Shown here: positions 1 through 11,178 of the stretch, piece after piece | How the letters are laid out: each line of letters begins with the position of its first letter | Numbering within the stretch: position 1 is the first letter of the stretch | From: Berberis thunbergii | Taxonomy: Eukaryota > Streptophyta > Magnoliopsida > Ranunculales > Berberidaceae | Direction of reading: 5' to 3' | Assembly: GCA_003290165.1 (NCBI GenBank) | Contig: QNQO01000525.1 | Span: forward strand, 671,997 to 735,996 | Length of the DNA stretch: 64,000 bases | Program-made: the position numbers and the translations under genes | The notes under the pieces: generated by a model | The model's input: the letters and a program-made list of their open reading frames with translations, nothing else | The model's database searches: none | What the model was told of the DNA's origin: nothing

Positions 1-264
1 GATTGAAATTCAAGAAGCTTTACCTAATTCGATTAAAATCGATCAAATTACACCTACATTCAACTAAAAGAGACCAAATCAGACTTATTGACAGAGTTTT
101 GATCCCATTTGATTTGGTGAAATAAAGTTTAGTTTGTAATTTATGGAATGGAGGTGTTGGCTCTGATCCTCAACAACTTTCAGTTCAGAGTGTGATGAGA
201 TGAAGAAATGTGGTTCAGGTTAGAACTCCAGCAAATACCTTCATTGACGACACCTTCACCTTAA
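1..264. other. Flanking DNA, no gene seen
   Basis: AT-rich sequence outside the left end of the Harbinger-type element. I see no credible reading frame or repeat. The last three bases, TAA at 262-264, are the left copy of that element's target-site duplication. Confidence 0.6.
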
Positions 265-281
265 GGGTGTGTTTGGTTGCA

Positions 282-3115
282 CCCATTCCATGGGAATAGG
301 ATTCCAATCCTATTCCCACTTGGAATAGCATTTTGGCTGTTTGTTTGAGAGTTTACTGGTGGGTGAGGGATGCCAGCACGTGCCGACGCCTCGGTTCACC
401 AAGGAAAACTTTTGGCGATCCTAAAAACCTCTCGATTTAATCCTCCCTCGCTGCCTCGCCTCTCTCCACCTCTCTTCACATCAATTGAAGCAAGTTTTTG
501 AAGCTCTCTTGTCATTGCAAAAAACCCCAGGTACGTCTCTCATCTTCTTCCCTCTCTATTTCTTGATCTCTACATGTTAACTACCATTGATCTCTCCACC
601 GATCTCAGCTGGCGGTGTTGATCTCTACAAGTTGATTACTGGTAGTGTTGATGGAGGAGTTGAGAATCGAAGAAGAGCATAAGAGACTCACGAAGATCTC
701 TTTCTCCTCGTCTCTGTGAAGGGCTGATCGAAGATCTTTTGATCTCCATCGCATCAGAGGCTCAATCTCACCTCTTTCGAATATCTCTCATCTCCGTGAT
801 CTCTTCTCCTCCTCTGTGATTTCATCTCCCCAATCTCCTCTCCTCCTCTGTGACTCCATCGCATCAGAGACTCACGAATACCTCCAACACAAGCTTTGCT
901 TCTCATCAAAGGTAAATTTTATTTCCTTGTATTCTCGTCTTAGATCTCTTTGCATCCAGTGTTTTGTATGTTGATTTGTCTCATGCTTTTGGTAGGAAGT
1001 TTTGTGTGCGCATGTGAACGTTTCAAGCGATGCCTTTTTCAATTTTCTTCCTAAATTTTGCACTCACAGAGTACTCATTCAGGTACATATTTCGTCATCT
1101 TCATCTGTCGATCTATCAATTTGGCTTGATTTTTTGTAAAAAAAATTTCAAATTTGGGGATTTTGAAGATCAGTTAGGATTAATGGTGTTTGAATTGAAT
1201 GGGTTAGTGAATCAGATCAATGAAGTAAAGGGTATGTTCTAGTTTTGAAGAATAATATGGGAGTAGTATGCTGCATTTTGTTGTTTTGAGGGTGTGAACA
1301 CTGGTTTTGTATGTAGATTAGTGCTCTGGTTTCCCTCACTTGACTGAATCACAATACCATGTATGTATGTGTTTTTTTTATATGTTTTCAAAGATGGGAT
1401 TTATATCAAATTGCTATAAATAAGGTTCCTGAATGTTAAATAAGCCATGTATGTCTGAAAAATGCTTGTCGATATAACTGCTGCCGCAAATATGATGATG
1501 CGTAAAGGTGATCTTTTCTGAATAATGGGTGAAATTATCTCAAAATTGGAACACCAATCTGTGCCTATGTTTGTCTTGGTGGCAAAGAAAACCATTACCT
1601 CACCAGTTAAGTTTATGTGAGGTAGAGCTGATTCTGAGAAGAATCCCTAAAAGTTACTGACCTGGGTGGCATTTTTTGTCCTTCCTATCAAGAGTGAATA
1701 TGGTGAGGTAGTCCGAATTCTTTGAGGTATTGATGTGTGTAAAACTCAAAGACACCGGAGTTCCTTGTTACCATGACCACACGCCTTCACAATCTTTTTT
1801 AATGTCATTGAGATAGTTTCACTCCGTGTTTGCTTTACAAACACCCTAGTAATAAATAATTCAGGAAAAGTAGGTCGATAAGAGAAAATAGAAAAGGAAG
1901 AGAGAGTAAAGTTGTTTGGTAAGTTAATCACTGTCTCATGTTAGGGAGAACATTGGCGTCCCAAGTGCAATTGATAGGGCATGGCGTTTGAGACGGTTGC
2001 TATGCATCTCGAACCAATGTTGATACAATCCTATATTTTCTGTCACTATTTGTGTTCCATAAGACTTTTCCATAAGTAGAGTTCATCATAGTTATAATAT
2101 GATGAATATACATAAAACGTTATCCGTTTTACTTGACTTATTCGTAACACTCCACAACACCAAGTCAATCTAACTCAATAAACTAAATGCATGCAAAGGG
2201 AAACATTATTTTTAACTACAAGACTTTACTTTGTTGATCTTTATTTGAAAATGTTTACAGTAGAAAAACTTCATCTTTTCAAGGAATTAGGCTCCCTCAC
2301 ATTTCCTCATCCATTAAGAAAGAATCAATTTTTTTTTGTCACAAAAGCTATGTTTCCCCACTTACCTTACCTAGCAACCAGAACTTTCAAATGAAGGCTT
2401 TGTTATATATATTCATAAATGTTATCTTCAAGGAAATGATTTTATGTCTTCGTTTGACATCGATCATCTAAAAGTTGAAATGAGACGGTAGTCTTTCGAG
2501 ATTTTTGTTGTGAGAATCGCAAGGCAGACAAATATTTGAACATTGTGGAACAATATCTACTATGATGCTGATGCTTATAGTCCTTTGCCTTCAAAGCTTT
2601 AGGAAATCCACTTTCAAGCCAGAATCCATTCTTTCATGTAAAACATTGTATGTCTGCCAATTTTGCTTTTGTCTATACAGTGGAGACTTGTATATTCTTT
2701 TAGCATAAACAAAAGCTAGTGAGTGAGCTTAACACTATTGAGTGAACCATGCATTATGCTAAGACCCTTTTAGGCAGACAGACCAACATCGATCAATAAA
2801 AATTGGCTAATTATTTCCCTCTCATGGGACCAGAAGAATGGTCCCATGCATACACAATATTTATTCCATTCAATAGAATATTTACATGGTAAAAGATACT
2901 GATTCTTTGCTTTTCGTAATCTCAATCTCAGGTTGGAAACTTTAGCGTAGAACCAGTGGGCGTGGAGAGCGTCCCAAGGTTCTTTACTACCTTCTTGTCT
3001 TTCAAAAAGCGTTTGAATAAGTTTGCTGAATTGAAATGCTTTAAAAATCTAGTGGCTAACATCTTTTATATGATTCAGATTTATGTATTTTAAATTCTGT
3101 GGTCGTTTTGGTTCT
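282..3115. other. Left arm of the Harbinger element: leader-like and AT-rich DNA
   Basis: The first 700 bases are CT-rich, with repeated CATCGCATCAGAG and CTCCTCTGTGA words and several AG|GTA splice-donor-like sites (near 530 and 910). They resemble a plant 5' untranslated leader with introns. From about 1000 to 3100 the DNA is AT-rich and I see no conserved protein. Short open frames here (for example 1030-1242) have no recognisable motifs and are probably chance. Confidence 0.4.
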
Positions 3116-3119
3116 TATT

Positions 3120-3224
3120 GTAAGATGGGAAAGCTTAAAAAAGCGTATCCGCCCAAGTGATATTACAATAAATATCAGGAAATGTGCTCCGGTTCCAGAG
3201 TATCTTGTCCCTGGTGAAAAGTGA
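3120..3224 (+). pseudogene. Short exon-like coding remnant, unrecognised
   Basis: One frame reads for 34 codons before a stop at 3222-3224 and contains the plausible protein text RIRPSDITINIRKCAPVPE. It sits upstream of another exon-like piece at 3805, so both may derive from one captured gene. I do not recognise the family. Confidence 0.25.
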
Positions 3225-3804
3225 GAGTTCAATTGTTTGTGTTTGAATTTCTAGATTAGGATTAGTTCAACACTTTGTCCAGGTTCTGAAATATCTGTGT
3301 TGCTGGTACAGTTGGAAATAAGTAAAACATGACAACACAGTGACATAGTTAGCCTTTTGGAATGATCCAACCCAATTAATCCAAATGATTTCAAATATGT
3401 CTTTTTGGCTGCTAGCAGTTCACTGAATGGTCAAAGTGACAAGGAGAAATATGAGAAGGCAAGGCTACTGAAGGTATATATAAAACAATTTAATTTATCA
3501 GCTTTGATTTCTTGACTAGTATCTATCAGCTTAGCTGTTAAGTAGTCAAGGTGCTTAATGCCTTCTCCCACTCTTACTGATCTAGTAGACCTCTGCAAGT
3601 TGGAACATGAACACATATTCAGAAATTGCACGCGATAGGACTGAAAGATGTTTCACTATGAAAAACGTTAATTAATTGATTGCTAAGAACAAATATCGCA
3701 GAATTGAGAGAAGGATATGACACTGATGCATAAAGAGTACATTTTTGAAATGGCCAATGTCACGTGTTAGTTCTTATATTTTTAATCTTGTTGTTTTGAT
3801 GCAG

Positions 3805-3919
3805 AGCCAAATGAATGGAAGAGTACTGTCCAGAAGGTTATGAAAATCGACAACAGCTGGAATAACACCAGTAGCAAATACATTGACATCTACAATTCTA
3901 TAAGAGTAAGAGGGTAGTA
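3805..3919 (+). pseudogene. Captured C-terminal exon, possibly starch-synthase-like
   Basis: After a good splice acceptor (TGATGCAG at about 3797-3804) a frame reads through WKSTVQKVMKIDNSWN and KYIDIYNSIRVRG to a stop. The pattern W..x..VQ..M..D.SW..x..Y...Y resembles the extreme C-terminus of plant glycosyltransferase-5 starch synthases. The match is from memory of the family and is short. It could be another protein with a similar tail. It lies within the Harbinger-type element, consistent with gene-fragment capture. Confidence 0.35.
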
Positions 3920-4584
3920 AGCTAATCAGTTAAATATTGTTCTTTCTCCATGCCTTTCAGTGCTCATGCTTCCAAGGTGGTCATGCACAAGTATTGGTTT
4001 CCTTGCCTGTATATATATTTAGCTGAATAAGAGAAAGCCCTTTGTTATGTCATCAGATGAATAAATTGCCTATCAAAGTAGTGGTTTTGATGAATGATAC
4101 TAATCTTTAGGTAAATGTTGGTGCCGGCGTCAATATTATCTCAAAATGTATTTTAGATGGTGTATCTTATTTTTTTAAAGGTTTAAGCCAGTACTGAATC
4201 CACTCTTATTCTTTAATTACTAAAAGATGTTCCTTCACTAGAGAGTTACAAAATTGATCAGAACATAGCATGGAAAAAATTACAATCTAATTATGAATTC
4301 AGTAGACTTAATTGTGAAATATTGCTTGCAATCACCCTTGATTGTAGGGTTAAGGTTGGTTGTGTTAAAATTACATCATGAAAGTTTTGCAAAGATTTAG
4401 GTCTACTGACCATTTCTTCCATCATTCATTTAGGCTTTTATTATGAATTTAGGTTTCTTTGACTACATGCCTCATTAATTTTCTATGGTAGTGCTATTGC
4501 CTTTGATGCAAGATTTTGGGTAAACATGCTGATAGGCCCCCTATATGATTCACATACACTAGGCAAAGGAATAGGATGGTTTAA

Positions 4585-4800
4585 TATGAATGCAAGGCTG
4601 TTGTTAGTGGTTTTAATGCAATGTTGTTAGTAGTTTTCAGGAATGCTTAAACAGAATATGAATGCAATGTTGTTAGTGGCAATATGAATGCAATGTTGTT
4701 AGTGGCTTTAATGCAATACTGTTAGTGACTGTCAGGAATGTTTAAACAGAATGAAAGTGAATGCAAATGCTACTAATGGCCTTCAAGAATGTTTAACAGA
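4585..4800. repeat. Imperfect short tandem repeat
   Basis: The words GAATGCAATGTTGTTAGTGG and CAGGAATG(C/T)TTAAACAGAAT recur several times with small changes, giving a degenerate tandem array with units of roughly 25-55 bases. It lies just upstream of a TATA-containing segment and may be part of an old LTR. Confidence 0.6.
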
Positions 4801-4820
4801 TTGGAAGTGCTCCAGCTGTC

Positions 4821-5263
4821 GTAGAGGTAATGCAAAAGAATGCAGGTGCTCAAGGGGTTGCAGAAGGATTGGCAGATGGCTTAATAGAAGGAGCTTTCAG
4901 TGCTCTATTAGTGGTTAGAAATAATGTTCTGTTAGTGCTTTGTGAAGACCTCTGTGAGGTACTATTATAAATAGGAGAATGTCAATAAAGTTGTATTCAT
5001 TCATTGTATAAAGAAGTTGTTCATTTGAGCAAATGCTCTTCAAGAGATCAAGGCATCTCGAACAGCCTTTATCAGTCAATTCATATTACAGTGGATTTCA
5101 TTCTTTCTGAGATTGAATCTTGTAATTGCAATTCAGCACTATCAATACAATATCTGTTTCAGCAATTGCTTGTTGAATCTTCAAGTCTTCCATCTATTTC
5201 TCTATTTGGTTTGTCATAATTTCTGATTGAACTGCTTCCAGTTTGCAGAGTTCTATAAACAAG
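4821..5263 (+). promoter_or_regulatory. LTR-like or promoter-like segment with TATA box
   Basis: TATAAATAG at 4966-4974 is followed by AATAAAG near 4985 and then a T-rich stretch, an arrangement typical of plant LTRs (TATA box, short R region, U5). No matching second copy or clear TG...CA borders were found, so a solo or partial LTR is only a suggestion. The CACTA element begins directly after AAG at 5261-5263. Confidence 0.3.
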
Positions 5264-5612
5264 CACTACACCAAAAATGCCCATTAGCAATGGTTTTAAA
5301 CCGTGGGGGTAACCCATTGGCATGGCTTAGAACCGTGGGCTGTAGAGGCGTTGCTAAATCCTCAATAACGGCTAAAAACCGTGGCAAAAATATTAGCAAC
5401 GGTTTTATGCTTGAGAACGGTTGATGATTTAGCCACGATTATAAACCGTTGCAAACATGTTAGCCACGGTTCTAAGCCGTTGCAAAATTTTTAGCCACGG
5501 TTTTAAGCCGTAGCCAGTCCTAGCCACGGTTATAAGCTGTGGCAAGTCATGGCCACGGTTCTGAGCCGTTGCAATATTTAGCCACGGTTCTAAACCATTG
5601 CAAATTTTTTTT
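5264..5612. repeat. CACTA-1 left subterminal palindromic repeats
   Basis: About ten short units of the form (T)AGCCACGGTTnTAAGCCGT(T/G)GC are spaced 25-40 bases apart. Each unit is itself an inverted repeat, so every copy can fold. In En/Spm, subterminal repeats are the binding sites of the TNPA protein; the same role here is inferred. The zone ends in a poly-T run near 5605. Confidence 0.85.
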
Positions 5613-6068
5613 TTTGCTATCAAATGACTTTTGATTACATCTTATAGGTAAGTATAATTCAGCACGTGCATCAATTAAATAAAATTTAATATGACTTTTT
5701 ACTAAATTTAAAAACAACATTTACAACCTCTGGTCAGCAAATTCCAGCAATTGCTTTCAAGCAATTCATTACAGCAGCAACATTTACAATTCATTATAGC
5801 AAAAATTTAGATCATTCACAATTCATTACAACAAAAACAACATCATTTACAATTCGACATTGTGTAGTCCATTGCATCCTCCTGGAGCTTTTCTTTTCTG
5901 AATTACTTTCAGAACTGCATGGCCAGCAGCTGTACATGAATAAGGCGAGTCTTAATATTTATTGGCAAAATAGCAAATGAATGTGCTGATTGCTCTCTTA
6001 CGAGACTGAAATCAGAATATTAATACCCAATTGGCCGGTTAAGACATTATCTGATCAGATCATAAAAA
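5613..6068. other. CACTA-1 internal non-coding stretch
   Basis: The first 200 bases (to about 5815) closely match 44275-44450 in CACTA-2, so they are ancestral to the family. Within them ACATTTACAA and CAGCAAATTC words repeat. From 5860 to 5945 a minus-strand frame reads AGHAVLKVIQKRKAPGGCNG, which may be another captured exon that I do not recognise. Confidence 0.5.
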
Positions 6069-7395
6069 TTAACCCATTAACAATATTAATTCTTTATTTT
6101 TGTGCAAACAAACGAAATGTTTGTCAGTGTAATTAGGGCGTACCTTGATGATTTCAGAGGGCTTGAACCCACCCATCCACAAAAAGCAGCGCTCCGCCGG
6201 AGTCTTCCACATGCCTGAAACGAGATGAAAGAGACCGGCTTTCATGAGCATTGCCTTCAAGCCCATCATCTCATCCAAGTGTGCAAGGCAGTTGTCCACG
6301 TAAAGTTGCACAAATTAAACATTACGAAATTCAAATATATATTAAATTAAAAATGAGTTCTAGCTAGCCATAAGACCTTGATCAGCCATAAGAGCTCCTC
6401 TACCAAAGAAAACACCCTGAATTGAAGAGCAAAAAACCAAACATTGTGTTAAGGCTTTTATTTTTATTTTTTTTAAACTAAAACTTTTAAAAAGAAGCTA
6501 GGTTTTGTGACTCACTTGAGCCCTAGCTCTTTGAAGCTCTTGTTCAAGCTGAGTGAGCTTGATCCGACTTGACTCAAGCTGTTGCACATATGCCTGTGAC
6601 AAAGACAAGAAAAACAACAAAGACTTGATCAATAAATGCTGATCAGAGAGAGAACTAGAGAGTTGTACAACATCAAACAATTAATGGTTCATCATTGGCT
6701 ACTGATCATCTATCTACATGCACTACAAATAAACCTTCTTTTTGAGTTTGCTTTTCCTTGCTGCCTCTCTATTCTGAGCAAGACTTTTCAATGTCTACCC
6801 AAAACATAAATGCAACCAACATCAACTACAAAAGTTCCAACACTAACAGTCTCATAAATGAGTAAGTGATCACGATGGAGAGAATCAAACCTTGGGGTCT
6901 GGTGTCTTGGGTCCTTCATGTTCAGAGCTTGAAGTTGGCCCCTTTCTGTTTCCTTCTCCCTGCTCCCCCAACAACCCCATCAAATTTAAATATATTAGAA
7001 AGTGATAACATGAAAATGCAATTTTGTTGTCGAAAAAAAGGTGTGTGTAGTTAGTGTATATACGACCTTGACAACTCTGGATTGTTCTTGATGAGGTCCA
7101 CATGCAGCCTCATTTATAGTGTTATTCGCCAACTCCATAGATGGTTCTGAGGTCCTCTTTGAACCACTGCTTGCTAGAGAGCTAACCAAACCAACCATTG
7201 GCATCGCACTAGTTCTCTACTCAAAAAATAAGAGAACCCCATCAGTTTAGAGAATTTTAGAAGAAGAAGAAAAAGAATTATCAACACAACCCCATTTTAT
7301 ATAAAATTCATACCTTGTGATTGTTCGGTGGCTCGACATGCATTGGCTGAGAAGGGAAGATGTTCAAAGTAGCTGGCCGAATACCTGAGTTCTCT
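6069..7395 (-). pseudogene. Captured TGA-type bZIP transcription factor gene fragment
   Basis: TGA factors bind TGACG motifs and act with NPR1 in plant defence. Reading 5' to 3' on the minus strand: N-terminal text IFPSQPMHVEP (7330-7390); SSLASSGSKRTSEPSMELAN (7204 downward); GPKTPDPK ending at a splice donor near 6890; the basic region AQNREAARKSKLKKK (about 6733-6790); the zipper YVQQLESSRIKLTQLEQEL (about 6505-6590); and a DOG1-domain exon with VSGMWKTPAERCFLW and GGFKPSEIIK ending at a donor near 6144. Introns and splice sites are kept, so genomic DNA was captured. The rest of the DOG1 domain and the gene's own start are absent, so it is a partial gene. Confidence 0.88.
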
Positions 7396-7615
7396 GCATA
7401 CATCATAACATCCATTAACAACTATCAAGCTAGCTAGTCAGCCTCTTCAACTGTCTGTTTAATCCAAACTTAATATTTGTAAGCAACAATAAGTTTTCCA
7501 TGTAAAACCATATCTGAATTTGGATTAGTATGTAAAACCATAAAAAGCTTCAATGCAATTGGGCAGGTATGTACCAACATGTTCCTACATACCTGGCTGC
7601 AGATATGGGTCTACA

Positions 7616-8125
7616 TCACAAAAGTTGGTGATTGCAGAATAAATTAGCAATGGATGTTAAAGAATCAAAGATTGGTGATTCACACTTCCCTGTTCTTTGA
7701 TCATAATTCCTAAGACTTCCAGCTCTAAGGTACAAAAACTCCTTGGGTGTTTTGTAGATCTTTCTGTAGTGCGGGTAGTCTCCAAACATATAGTCAGATG
7801 GATTAAATACTGGGAACTCTGTCCTGGATGCTTTATTTATCTTCAAACAACTCTCTATCACCTTGACTTCCTCTCTGAATCTGTCTCTAACTTGTCTCAG
7901 TTGGTAGGTAATTATATCCGATTTCACTATTTCTGGAGGAAAGTTGCAAGTCTTGGGTGAGATTCGGCTGCATTCCTTGCATACGTTTGCATAAGCTGTT
8001 ACATCTATCGAAATCAAAGGCCTTTCTTTTGGGTTTATTAGAGAGACATGCATAGGCCTGCAATCAAATTGTCTAACTGAAGTTATGAAGTGTTGTTTAC
8101 TGGTTAAATTAGAATGAGATACCAT
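7616..8125 (-). CDS. Uncharacterised 169-residue reading frame inside CACTA-1
   Basis: An uninterrupted 169-codon frame, the longest in the element's cargo. It contains the pair CKEC...TCNFPP, a charged stretch RQVRDRFREEVKVIESCLKI, and an aromatic segment FNPSDYMFGDYPHYRKIYKT followed by EFLYLRAGSLRNYDQRTGKC. The composition looks like real protein. I do not recognise the family and cannot say whether the frame is a complete gene or an exon. It lies between the TGA fragment (downstream on this strand) and the sorting-receptor fragment (upstream), so it is most simply another captured piece. Confidence 0.4.
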   Translation of the reverse strand: MVSHSNLTSKQHFITSVRQFDCRPMHVSLINPKERPLISIDVTAYANVCKECSRISPKTCNFPPEIVKSDIITYQLRQVRDRFREEVKVIESCLKINKASRTEFPVFNPSDYMFGDYPHYRKIYKTPKEFLYLRAGSLRNYDQRTGKCESPIFDSLTSIANLFCNHQLL

Positions 8126-8671
8126 AATGGGTATAACTCGAAAACATTAGTCCAACTTGAATAGAGTGCTATCTCACAAACAGGTCTCCAACAACATAAA
8201 AATGTCCAGGCAAAGTTACAAAATAAAAGGTTTCGGCCTGCTCAACAATGACAATTAATTCCAACACATTGAAGCATTAAAATGAGATAAATGTAAGTCA
8301 TAAAAACAGATGTGAAACCTTGTAAAAGTAGTTATGAAGGTATTTACAACAATGAGGGTAATTTAGGTCTGTATTTCTTGAAACTGATATTTGTGAATTC
8401 AATCAAACATTCAGTTTTTGCATTAATTTTTCGATGTAGCCAGAAAGTTTTAACTTCAAGATAAGTTATGTATCCGAAGACCAAGTTAAATTCTATCTAA
8501 CGTGTGAAAATATAGACATGCTCATTTTCAACCCCTTTCAAGTTAAATATTCGGTGTTCTCTCACATCGGGAAAATCAGCGGAAATTAGTTCATTGGTCA
8601 TAAAAATGATTTTCTCTACAAAAAATAGACTTAAGCAATAATAACAAGAAAATAAAGCAAACAAAAAAGCA

Positions 8672-9037
8672 TACCCTGATTCTGTACTTGTACACGACAT
8701 ACCCTCCAATTGCAGTAGCAATCAACCCGAGGAAAATGACCCACACAAAGTTCCAACTGAACTCACTTTGGTACTCTTTACCATAGCAAAATGTCAATAA
8801 CAAATTAATAATAATTGTTGAAGTCTCTCGTCAATGGAAGACTTAAACTCGGCAAAATTGATGATAATCAGGAACAATCATGGCAGAAATGAACTGAGAT
8901 ACTCACTTATGCATGTGTCATGCTCTCGCATGTACAACTGATTACCACTGCAGCTGCATTCATAACTTCCCCAAGTATTCTTGCATTTGCATTCAGGGCA
9001 TTGACAAGCAAGTTTCTCTTTGCATTCATCCACATCT
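8672..9037 (-). pseudogene. Captured vacuolar sorting receptor exons
   Basis: Vacuolar sorting receptors (BP-80/VSR) carry cargo from the trans-Golgi to the vacuole. The upstream exon (about 8907-9035) encodes the calcium-binding EGF module, [16 protein letters not shown] followed by [12 protein letters not shown] and MREHDTC, between a clear acceptor and a GTGAGT donor. The next exon (about 8675-8778) encodes the transmembrane helix, WNFVWVIFLGLIATAIGG, followed by YVVYKYRIR. The luminal protease-associated domain and the cytosolic tail with the tyrosine sorting signal are absent, so this is a fragment. Exon order and strand match the other captured pieces. Confidence 0.88.
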
Positions 9038-9124
9038 GAAGAAAGGTCAAAACCAAAACATGACAATTGTACATCACAAGTAATAGGAACTGAAACTGTG
9101 ATAGTTCAGATCAATTTAAAATCA

Positions 9125-9390
9125 TGTGAAGATGGAGCTTATCAAAGCTGCATTCCTAAAGCTTTCTTAGCTTTTGCTAAAGCATCAAGAGATAGATTTC
9201 CACTCTTGCCAGCAGTTGACGTTGTTGTCCCATCTGTACTAGATTTTCCAGGAACCTCATGAGATCTGGTAACATTAACTCCCTTATTTTCATTTGTGGT
9301 AAAAATCAAAGATACCTTGATAGAAGGGGTAGGATGAAGTTCTGAAGAAGGTTCAGTCACAGCAGTTGATGTCACATTTACTGATCCCAA
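9125..9390 (-). pseudogene. Captured exon, probably U4/U6 snRNP PRP3-like
   Basis: The minus frame reads STDGTTTSTAGKSGN, then SLDALAKAKKAL near its end. Alanine/lysine-rich text of this type occurs in plant PRP3 (RDM16-type) splicing proteins. The match is a low-complexity segment recalled from the family, so the identity is tentative. It fits the pattern of minus-strand captured exons on both sides. Confidence 0.45.
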
Positions 9391-9718
9391 TGCAACTCCC
9401 TGTCCAAGTGAAAAATTTCAACCAAAGGACAAAATAAATCCCGACATCATAAAAATTCTAGTTTTGTGCATCCGAATAAAAAATATTAGGATGGAACAGA
9501 TATAGACTACAGTAACCATATAGATAAATATAGTAACCAAGGAAAATAAACTTGAGAACCCCTCAAGTGACACTTGACTTATAGTAGGTATATGCTGGAG
9601 AAATGCCTAAGGCAAAGAGCTTTCAGGAAAAGATTAGGTTCAAACTCCAAATAATTTAATTAAGCAGAGAACAAACAAATTCTATACTTTAAGTAGAGAG
9701 TGGAACCACCATACTTAC

Positions 9719-9830
9719 TGCATAAAGCAGGACCTGGCCTTCATAAGCACGAACAAGGGCCATATGATCACTATAGTCCTTTGCATATAATCTTGACTTT
9801 GCAGTTCCTGCAAGCTGAATCAGGAAATAG
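9719..9830 (-). pseudogene. Captured exon of a DExH-box RNA helicase
   Basis: The minus strand reads AKSRLYAKDYSDHMALVRAY and then EGQ. The segment ...YSDH.ALVRA(Y/F)(E/D)G is characteristic of the helicase-associated region of plant DExH1/DHX36-like RNA helicases, just after the RecA domains. Only this exon is present, so it has no helicase activity. Confidence 0.72.
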
Positions 9831-10879
9831 ATGTTAGACTTTGTTTGTTTGTCTCACCTCTTGACATGTACATGGGGTTGTTGATGGACTGTCCAGAGTG
9901 TATGATAGGAGTTAGATAGTTGTCATTTTCAAATTTAACATGTCTAATGTAGAGGGGCTCTTCTAGATAAAATTTATTAGTAAGAAAGTTGATAGATTTT
10001 TTAATTAAAGTATTATTATAAATATGATGGATTTTATTTATTTATTTATTTATTTACAGAAATATATGATGAATTCATCCGTTGAGTAGGCCTTTCAACT
10101 GCAAATGAAGATATGAAAACAACATACAACACCAATGAATTAATCTTCGTATTAGTCACTTCAGAAATTTATATCAAGTGTAGATCTCTTAGATGCGCAC
10201 AAGAACAACCACTCAATCATAAAAGGATATACGTGAAAAATGACGCTTTCAAGGAGTTTTCACCTGAAATTGAACCCACGTGGTTTACAATTTAAAAGAT
10301 AAGAAGCTAAGGATTTAATTGCAGTCAGGAAGGAATAGATACCTTTACTTATCCAAATGTTACTCTATTTTGATATCAATATTTTTATTTCATTGGTTAC
10401 ACATAAATATGAAAATTGTTGTTTGCATAAATTTAAATAACAAAAGCTACAACTGTTAATCACATTGTTTTACTTAGAGCTTCTAACAGAAAGTGAAAGA
10501 AGCATTTAAATAACAAAAGCTACAACTGTTAATCACATTGGTTTGGTATTGGTATTATGAGTTGGAGATGATGGAAAGATTATAAGCAAGGAAGGTTGAC
10601 TTTGGTATTGGTTTCTGTGCAAAAGGGCTATCATAGTGACAAAAAAAACCAATCAGATAGTTAATAAGGAATTTTTCTTTTTATTTCCTTCCTTGCAAAA
10701 AATTTAAAAGAAAAGGAACCAAAGAAACAAGAAGCTAGTAAGAGTTGCTTGCTACAGCAAGCAAGCTGATCAAGTTAGACTACCACGTTTAATTACATGA
10801 ATAGAAACTTAAGTAGCATCATAATTAATAGAAAATTAATTAAGGAGAAGATGAACATAAATGATGGAAAATTATCTTC
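9831..10879. other. CACTA-1 internal AT-rich spacer
   Basis: AT-rich DNA with a (TTTA)n run at about 10028-10058 and a duplicated stretch: AAATAACAAAAGCTACAACT occurs near 10435 and again near 10505. No conserved protein was seen. The frame 10113-10295 has no recognisable motif. Confidence 0.5.
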
Positions 10880-11010
10880 TCCTAGATCAATTTATTGGGT
10901 TTCCATAGGGAGGTGCAGCAGTTCCTCCAAGCAATCCACCACCAGAGGCTGCAGCATATACATCAGATGGATCAATAACTGGAGATGAAGAAGAAGGCAC
11001 ATTTCTTCCA
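10880..11010 (-). pseudogene. Captured exon-like fragment, unrecognised
   Basis: The minus frame reads PSSSSPVIDPSDVYAAASGG and then GLLGGTAAPPYGNP. This looks like genuine low-complexity plant protein next to an acceptor-like site. I cannot assign it. It does not continue the ubiquitin-conjugating-enzyme frame upstream. Confidence 0.4.
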
Positions 11011-11178
11011 TTGACTTGATTTTTTCAAATCTAAAGAAAGTAAAATGATAGCTGCAAATATTTTAACTTGGAAAACTTATTCGATTTAAGTAATGAAAGT
11101 AGATCTATAAAAACATTTTCAATCATATCAAATTAGCACGCAAAGCATTTATAATCAAAGAAGATATACGAACACAAC

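Noticed and set aside
4585..5263. A defined solo LTR
   Set aside because: A TATA box and LTR-like texture are present, but no TG...CA borders, target duplication or second copy could be fixed.
5281..5600. CRISPR-like appearance of regularly spaced short repeats
   Set aside because: Repeats are degenerate palindromes with no constant spacers, lie at CACTA ends, and the DNA is plant nuclear.
8497..9066. A functional vacuolar sorting receptor gene
   Set aside because: Only EGF and transmembrane exons are present; the luminal domains, signal peptide and cytosolic tail are missing.
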